In this document: one piece after another, positions 57,051 through 64,000 of the stretch | Position numbering within the stretch: position 1 is the first letter of the stretch | Layout of the letters: the number at the start of each line of letters is the position of its first letter | Assembly (NCBI RefSeq): GCF_028372415.1 | Contig: NC_092872.1 | Span: 12,154,479 to 12,218,478 of the forward strand | Length of the DNA: 64,000 bases | Source: Notamacropus eugenii | Lineage: Eukaryota > Chordata > Mammalia > Diprotodontia > Macropodidae | Direction: 5' to 3' | Program-made: the position numbers and the translations under genes | The notes under the pieces: generated by a model | Database searches by the model: none | What the model saw: the letters and a program-made list of their open reading frames with translations, nothing else | What the model was told of the DNA's origin: nothing

Positions 57051-58158
57051 TTTTTTCCCAATTTTCTTATATTTTTAGATTAATTGTATTTAAGTGTTCT
57101 ACAATCACTATCATATAACTTAGGGGTTTTTTTGCCTCTCCTTTCCCCCTCCCTCCCCAAGACAGCATGCAATTTTATATAGGGTCTACACATACACTCC
57201 CATTAAATACATTTTCACCTTAGTCATGCTGTCTAGAAGAATTAAAACGAATGGGAGAAATCATATAACAAATCAAAATGTAATACAAAACAAAATGATC
57301 TGTTATATTCTGCGATTAAATTCCATAGTTCTTCCTCTGGATGTGGAAGGCATTTTGCTTTAAAAGACCACTGGGGATTTTTTTAAGCCCTTGCATTACA
57401 ATGAAGTTCCAAGTCTACCAGGAAAATCTCTTGCACACTGTGGTTGTTGCTGTGCACAAAGTTCTCCTGGTTCTTCTCTTTTCACTCAGCATCAGATCAC
57501 ATAAGTCTTTCTAGTCTGAAGTCTTACTGTTCATCATTTCTTATAACAAAATAGTATTTCATTATATTCATATACTACAATTTATTCAGTCATTCCCCAA
57601 TTGATGGGCATCCCCTTGATTTCCAATTTTTGGCCACCACAAAGAGAGTTGCTATATATATTTTTGTACATGTGGGACCCTTTCCCGTTTTTATGATCTC
57701 TTTGGGATACAGTCCTAGAAGCAATATTGCTGGGTCAAAGGGTATGCATATTTTTGTAGCCCTTTGGGCATAGTTCCAAATTGCTCTCCAGAATGGTTGG
57801 ATCAGCTCACAGCTCCACCAACAATGAATTAGTGTTCCAACTCTCCCACATCTTCTCCAACATTTATCATCTTCCTGTTCTGTCACATTTGCCAATCTGA
57901 CAGGTGTGGTGTGGTACCTCAGAGTTGTTTTGATTTGCATCTCTCTAATCAATAGTGATTTAGAGCATTTTTTCATATGACTATAGATAGCTTTAATTTC
58001 TTCCTCTGAAAACTGCCTATTTATATCCTTTGACCATTTATCAATTGGGGATGACTTGTATTTTTGTACATTTGACTCAGTTCTCTATATATTTTAGAAA
58101 TGAGGTCTTTATCACAGACAGTAGTTGCAAAAATTCCTTCCCAGTTTTTTGCATCCCT

Positions 58159-61079
58159 TCAAATCTTGGTTGCATTGGGTTTGGTTGTGCAAAAACTTTT
58201 CAGTTTAATGTAATCAAAATTATCCATCTTGCACTTCATAATGCTTTCTATCTCTTCTTTAGTCAAAAATTGTTCTTTTCTCCTTAAATCTGATAAATAC
58301 ACTATTCCTAGCTCCACCAATTTGTCCATAGTATCAATCTTTATACCTAGATCGTGTACCCATTTGGACTTTATTCTTGTGTATGGTGTCAGGCATTGGT
58401 CTATGCCTAGTTTCCACCACACTGTTATCTAGTTTTCCTAGAAATTTTTGTCAAACAGTGAGTTCTTATCCCAGGAGCTGGGATCCTTGGGTTTATCAAA
58501 CAATAGATTGCTATATTCATTAACCACTGTGTCTTGAGTACCTAACATATTCCACTTGTCTACCCTTCTGCTTGTTAGCCAGTACCAATTGATAATTGCT
58601 GCTTTATAATACAATTTGATATCTGGTAGAGCTAGGCCACCTTCCCTAGCATTTCTTTTCATTAGTCCCCTTGATCTGGACCTGTTGTTCTTCCAGTTGA
58701 ATTTTGATATTATTTTTTCCAGCTCTAGAAAATAATTATCTGATAGTTTGATTGGTATTGCACTAAATAAGTAAATTAATTTAGGTAGAATTGTCATTAT
58801 TATTATATTGGCTCAGCCTACCCACGAGCAACTGATGTTTTTCCACTTACTTAGATCTGACTTTATTTGTGTGAAAAATGTATTGTAATTGTGTTCATAT
58901 AGTCCATAGGTTTGTTTTGGCAGGTAAACCTCCAAATATTTCATAGTTTCTACCCTAGCTTTAAATAGGATTTCTCTTTCTGTCTCTTGCTGTTAACATT
59001 TCTAGCACCATATTGAATAGCAGGGGTAATAATGGACATCCTTATTTCACCCCTGATTTTATTGGAAATAGATCTAGCTTATCTCCATTGCATATAATGC
59101 TTGCTGAAGGTTTTAGGTAGATACTGCTTATTATTTTATGGAAAGTTCCCTTTATTCCTATGCTCTCCAATGTTTTTAATAGGAATGGGTGTTGTATTTT
59201 GTCAAAAGCTTTTTCTGAATCTATTGAGATAATCACGTGGTTTCTGTTAGTTTTGTTGTTGATAAGATCAATAATGCTAATAGTTTTCCTAATACTGAAC
59301 CAACCCTGCATTCCTGCTATGAACCCTACCTGATTATAATGTATTATTCTCATGATAAGCTGCTGTATTCTTTTTGCTAAAATCTTACTTAAAATTTTTG
59401 CATCTATATTCATTAGAGAAATTGGTCTATACTTTTCTTTCTCTGTTTTGTCTCTTCCTGGTTTAGGTATCAAAACCATATTTGTATCATAAAAAGAATT
59501 TGAGAGTACTCGTTCTTCCCCAATTTCTCCCAATAATCTGTATAATATTGAATTAACTGTTTTTTAAGTGTTTGATAGAATTCACTTGTAAATCCATCCA
59601 GCCCTGGAGATTTTTTTTCCTAGGGAGTTCATTGATGGCTTCTTCAATTTCTTTTTCTGAGATGGGGTTGTTTAAGTATTCAGCTTCCTCTTCTGTTAAT
59701 CTGGGCAATCTATATTTTTAAAAATACTCATCCATCTCATTTAGATTGTCAAATTTATGGCCATAAAGTTGGGCAAAGTAATTTCTAATTTTGTTTTAAT
59801 TTCCTCATCATTGGAAGTGAGTTCACCCATTTCATTTTTGATACTGGTAATTTGGTTTTAATCTTTCTTTTTTTAATCAAATTGACCAATGGTTTATCTA
59901 TTTTATTAATTTTTTCGTAAAACCAACTATTAGTATTACTTATGAGTTCAGTAGTTTTCTTAATTTCAATTTTATTAATCTCCCCTTTGGTTTTCAGTAT
60001 TTCTAATTTGGTATTTACTTGGGGATTTTCAATTTGTTCTTTTTCTAGCTTTTTCAGCTGCATGCCCAAGACTTTGATCTCCTCTTTGTCTCTTTTATTC
60101 ATATAGGCATTCAAAGATAGAAAACTTTCCCTAAGAACTGCTTTTGCAGTACCCCATAAGATTTGGTAGGTTGTCTCATTATTGTCATTCTCTTGAATGA
60201 AGTTGTTCATTGTTTCTATGATTTCTTGTTTAACCCACTCCTTCTTTAGGATTAGGTTATTTAGTTTCCAATTAATTTTTGACATCTTCCCATGGCCTTT
60301 TATTACATATAATTTTTATTGCATTATGATCTGAGAAGGATGCATTGACTATCTCTGCCTTTCTGCACTGGATTGTGAGGTTTTTATGCCCTAGAATATG
60401 GTCAATTTTTGTATATGTGCCATGTACCACCGAGAAAAAGGCATATTCCTTTCTATCCCCATTCAGTTTTCTCCAGAGATCTATCATCTCTACCTTATCC
60501 AGAGTTTCACTGACCTCCTTAACTTCTTTCTTGTTTATTTTAAGGTTAGATTGATCAAGTTCAGAGAGGGGAGAGGTTGGGGTCCCCCACTAGTATAGTT
60601 TTGCTGTCTATTTCTTCCTGTAACTCCTCCAACCTCTCCTCTAAGAATTTGGATGCTATACCACTTGGAGCATACATGTTTAGTAATGATATTTCTTCAT
60701 TGTCTATGGTGCCTTTTAGCAGAATATAGTTTTCTTCCTTATCTCTTTTGATTAGATCTATTTCTCCTTTTGCTTTGTCTCAAATTAGGATTGCTACCTC
60801 TGCTTTTCTTACATCAGCTGAAGCACAATATATTCTGCTCCAACCTTTCACCATTACCCTGTGTGTATCCCCTTGTTTCAAATGTGTTTCTTGTAAACAA
60901 CATATGGTTGGATTATGGCTTTTAATCCATTCTGTTATCCATCTCCATTTTATGGCAGAGTTCATTCCATTCACATTCACAGTTGTAATTACAATCTGTG
61001 TCTTTCCCTCCATCCTCTTTCCCACCATTTGTGCTTTTAGTTCTCCTGTCTCCCTTCCCCTCCTCAACAGAGTTTTCAC
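58159..61079 (-). pseudogene. L1 ORF2p remnant (EN, RT without motif C)
   Basis: Endonuclease start ITTVNVNGMNSAIK near 61000 with the CCLQETHLK motif near 60900. IDHILGHKNL lies near 60400. RT motifs [10 protein letters not shown] and [13 protein letters not shown] (about 59480-59410) and motif [10 protein letters not shown] (about 59220) are present. SGVK-stop-GCPLLPLLF lies near 59040. Motif C (FADD) is deleted. The C-terminal part (58438-58797, then 58159-58422 and 57590-57976) is present in pieces. Confidence 0.88.
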
Positions 61080-61639
61080 TTTTGACCACCCCCTCCCTCA
61101 GTCTTCCTTTCCTTCACTCAGCCCCCATCCCTTTTACTCCCCTTTACGCTTACTGCTTCTTCCCTCCCTTTTAGCTTCCCCTCCCCCTCCCCCTCCTAGA
61201 TTTACATACTTAATTAAGTTCATTGTTTCCTCCTTGAACCAAATCAGATGAGAGGACCTCTCAAACAATGCTCATCTCTCTCCCCTCTTTCCCTCTAGTC
61301 TAATATAATTTTGTACTTCTTCTTGTGATGTAATTTACCATTTTCTTCTTTCCTCCTTTTCACATCTCCTGTTACAATTCCTTCACATACTTGAATCACT
61401 TTTATCATCACATCATTTACTTTGTATGCATTCCCTCTATCTATGTATATCCCTTTTATATTTCATAATAGATGTACAGTTCTCAAGATTAACAAGTATC
61501 ATCTTCCCTTATAGGAAGGTAAACACTTTGCCCAAATTGAGTAACAAGTTTTTCTTTTTCCTTGTTTACCTTTTTATGCATTTCTTGAGACTTGCGTTTG
61601 AAGATCAAATTTTCTATTGAGTTCTGGCCTTTTTGTCAG

Positions 61640-62700
61640 GAAGGTCTAGAAATCCCTTATTTCATTGAATATCCATCTCCTTTCCTGAAGTGTTATGCTG
61701 AACTTTGCTGAGTAATTGACCCTTGGTTGTAGTCCCAGCTCCTTTGCCTTAAGGAATGTCATATTCCTTTTCCTTCGATCTTTTAACGTAGAAGCTGCAA
61801 GGTCCTGTGTGATCCTGACTGTAGCTTGTCAATATTTGAATGGTTTCTTTCTGGCTGCCTGTATTATTTTCTCCTTCACTTCATGGTTCTGGAATTTGGC
61901 AACAATATTACTTGGAGTTTTTAGTTTGGGATCCCTTTTGGGAGGTGAATGGTGAATTCTTTTGATGACTATTTTGCCCTCTGGATCTAGCATTTCTAGG
62001 CAGTTTTCCTTGATGATTTCTTGGAAGATATTGTCCAGACTCTTCTTTTCATTGTGGCTTTCTGGTAGGCCAATAATTCTTAAATTTTCTCTCCTGGATC
62101 TATTTTCCAGGTCAGTTGTTTTTCCAATTAGATAGTTTACATTTTCTTCTATCTTTTCATTCTTTAGGTTTTGTTTGACTGTTTCTTGATGTCTCATAGA
62201 GTCATTAGTTTCTACTTGCCCAATTCTAATTTTTATCAAATTGTTTTCTTCAGTTTTCTGCATCTCCTTTTCCATCTGTCATTCCTTTTAAGGAATTATT
62301 TTCTCCAGTTAGTTTTTGTACTTCCTTTTCCATTTGTCCAATTTTCCCAGTTAGGTTTTTTTGCTTCTTTTTTCATTTGTTCAATTTTCCTTTTTAAAGA
62401 GCTGTTCTCTTCATAGAATTCTTTTTTCATGCTTTTAAAATCATTGGCCTGTTTCTCTTCTATTTCCTTCTTCAGCTATTCCAAGAGTGCTCTTTATGCC
62501 TGTGAGCAATTCATAGTCCCTTCTGAAGTTTCAGGTGGGAGTACAGTCTCAATACTGACCTCTTTGGTAATCGTGTTTTGGTCCTTGTCACCACAGAAAG
62601 ATTCTATAGTCTTTTCATTCTTGCATTGCTTCTTCTTACTTATGATGATGACACTTTGTGTATTGTGGCTTCTGTTCCTTTCAACTAGAAGCTGGAGAAC
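61640..62700 (-). pseudogene. L1 ORF1p remnant
   Basis: Open piece 61829-62275: coiled-coil end, then RRENLRIIGLPESHNEKKSL, then TPSNIVAKFQNHEVKEKIIQ. The N-terminal part to about 62700 is frame-shifted. Domain order is normal for L1 ORF1p. Confidence 0.8.
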
Positions 62701-63572
62701 CTGGTGTTGAGCTGAATGGTGTAAGAAAGCAAAGATAAGGTGTCTTTTTCTTTTTGTTTTGTGTTTCCCTGGATTAACTCTGGGGCCAACTTGTTAAGTG
62801 TGAGGGAGGGGTGGTCTGGTCACGAGAGATCTCCTCAGCTGAGCTGGAGCAAAGGTATGCTCAGTGCTTGGTGATCCTGGCTATCTTCTCGTTTCCCCTG
62901 GAGCACTGAGGAATCCCTGGGCCCTAGTGTGAGGCTCCACACCCCTGGGCTCTGGATCTCCTCTTGATTGGTTTGGTGAGGTGGAGCTGTCGGCATAGTA
63001 AGAGGAATATTCCTAGCTTCAGGTGCTACGAGACTGTTTGTCCCTTCTGCTGATCCCACTGATCCAGGATTTTTCTGGGGAAATATTTATGGTTCTTTCA
63101 AGATCAACAAGGGGAGGGAGAGAGAGCATTTACCGATCACTCTACCATTTTGACTCCCAGAAGTTCAAGTAGGTCACTTACAGATGTTTAATCTGCAGAT
63201 TGTTAGTTTCAGCAGGGGCTGATACCTGGGGCTCAGTGACTATCACTCACTAGACTCTGCTGGTTTCCCACCCTGGGTTGCCACTCCACCTTTCTGCCAT
63301 GCTGCCCTGCCTGTGCCTCAGGTCACCCCAGGGCTGTCCTGCTCAGCCATGCCGCAGCAGGACATGCTGTGCTGTATGCTGTGGGTTCTGTGGAACAGAT
63401 CCTTCCCATTGACCTTCCAGTCTATTCTTGTCTGTGAAACTGCCACATTCTCCTATTGGATTTTGGACCTCCAAAACTTAGTGAGCCTCTCTTTTAGAGG
63501 TTATCTGAAGGAGTTTGTCTAAGTGCTTAGGTGGCTAGTTGCTCTCACTTTGCCATCTTGGTTCTGCCCCCC

Positions 63573-64000
63573 TAAAGAGCTATTTTCTTCAGTGAGCTTT
63601 TAAACCTCCTTTCCCTTTTGGCTAACTCTGTTTTTTAAAGCATTCTTCTACTCATTGGCTTCTTGGACCTCTTTTGCCATTTGGGTTAGTCTATTTTTAA
63701 AGGTGTTATTTTCTTCAACATTTTTTTGGGGTCTCCTTTAGCAAGCTGTTGACTCACTTTTCACGACTTTCTTGCATCACTTTCATTTCTCTTCCCAATT
63801 TTTCCTCCACCTCTCTTACTTGATTTTCAAAATCTCTTTTGAGCTCTTCCATGACATGAAACAATTGCAAATTTATTTTGGAGGTTTTAGATGAAGAAGC
63901 CTTGATTTTGATGTCTTCCTCTAATGGTATGTTTTGTTCTTCCTCATCCAAAAGGATGGAGGAAAGCATCTGTTCACCAAGAAATAACCTTCTATAGTCT
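63573..64000 (-). mobile_element. Half-L1 ORF1 N-terminal part (outer minus copy resumes)
   Basis: It begins with the TSD copy and continues the ORF1 coiled coil (open piece 63754-63969 with EELKRDFENQVREVEEKLGR). It reaches LFLGEQ near 63970-63985, so only the first few codons and the 5' UTR lie beyond the window. Confidence 0.85.

Larger units (their letters stand above)
57051..63572 (-). mobile_element. Full-length L1, 6.5 kb, inactive
   Basis: The 3' end is the T-run at 57051. The 5' end is at 63572 (gggggcagaaccaagatggc on the minus strand). It has a 5' UTR (about 62700-63572), ORF1 (about 61640-62700), ORF2 (about 58160-61080) and a 3' UTR (57051-57590). Perfect 17-bp TSDs suggest the insertion is not very old, yet ORF2 has several frameshifts. 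The RT segment lacks the FADD box: LEML at about 59010 joins a stretch that leads into the KYLG region at about 58945. Confidence 0.93.

Noticed and set aside
48930..64000. A second cathelicidin downstream
   Set aside because: No further KETVCP or QCDF-type exon was found; the region is mostly retroelements.
1..64000. CRISPR arrays, operons, bacterial or phage genes, rRNA or tRNA genes
   Set aside because: The direct repeats present are microsatellites, TSDs or transposon copies, and the gene structure is eukaryotic. No RNA gene was recognised by eye.

Overview
The window is vertebrate nuclear DNA, most likely from a marsupial. The evidence is intron-split genes with GT/AG splice sites, a dense cover of LINE-1 (L1), L2, CR1/L3 and RTE retroelements, CORE-SINEs with RTE-type tails (a marsupial hallmark), and MIR copies. 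I cannot name the species. Repeat names come from recognition by eye, not from a search, so element ends are approximate except where target-site duplications (TSDs) fix them.

Two host genes are supported, both on the plus strand. The last three coding exons of KLHL18, a kelch-repeat adaptor of a CUL3 ubiquitin ligase, lie at 20474-22544, with a long 3' UTR after them. A complete four-exon cathelicidin gene lies at 46150-48929. It encodes a 161-residue precursor: signal peptide, four-cysteine cathelin domain, and a new, strongly cationic C-terminal peptide with two cysteines. This is the main discovery candidate. No other host protein gene could be supported.

Layout. 1-1640: pyrimidine-rich simple repeat, SINEs, a minus-strand solo LTR and an unnamed mid-repeat. 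1830-12030: an old minus-strand L1 split by a plus-strand L1 (3025-9039, near-perfect 14-bp TSD) and by a SINE. 12215-16420: an ancient L1 fragment split by a 2.9-kb half-L1 (HAL1-like) element with perfect 18-bp TSDs and a 5' UTR of two tandem monomers. 16850-20130: mid-repeat, CR1/L3, two MIRs and an L2. 20330-25260: KLHL18 exons and 3' UTR. 26560-33120: L2, RTE, SINEs and further L2. 33120-45750: MIR, L1, L2 and CR1 fragments between unassigned stretches. 46100-48929: cathelicidin gene. 50110-53757: a divergent L1-like element and a minus-strand ORF1-type element. 53903-64000: a three-level nest, in which a 6.5-kb minus-strand L1 with perfect 17-bp TSDs sits in a minus-strand half-L1, itself inside a plus-strand element that should resume beyond the window.

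The two long L1 copies both run from the RT segment before the catalytic FADD box straight to sequence downstream of it. They may belong to a trans-mobilised, RT-dead subfamily, or may have suffered parallel deletions. The RTE copy keeps its FADD box. The host genes do not form an operon. They are neighbours in a locus that probably reflects the old linkage of KLHL18 with cathelicidins.
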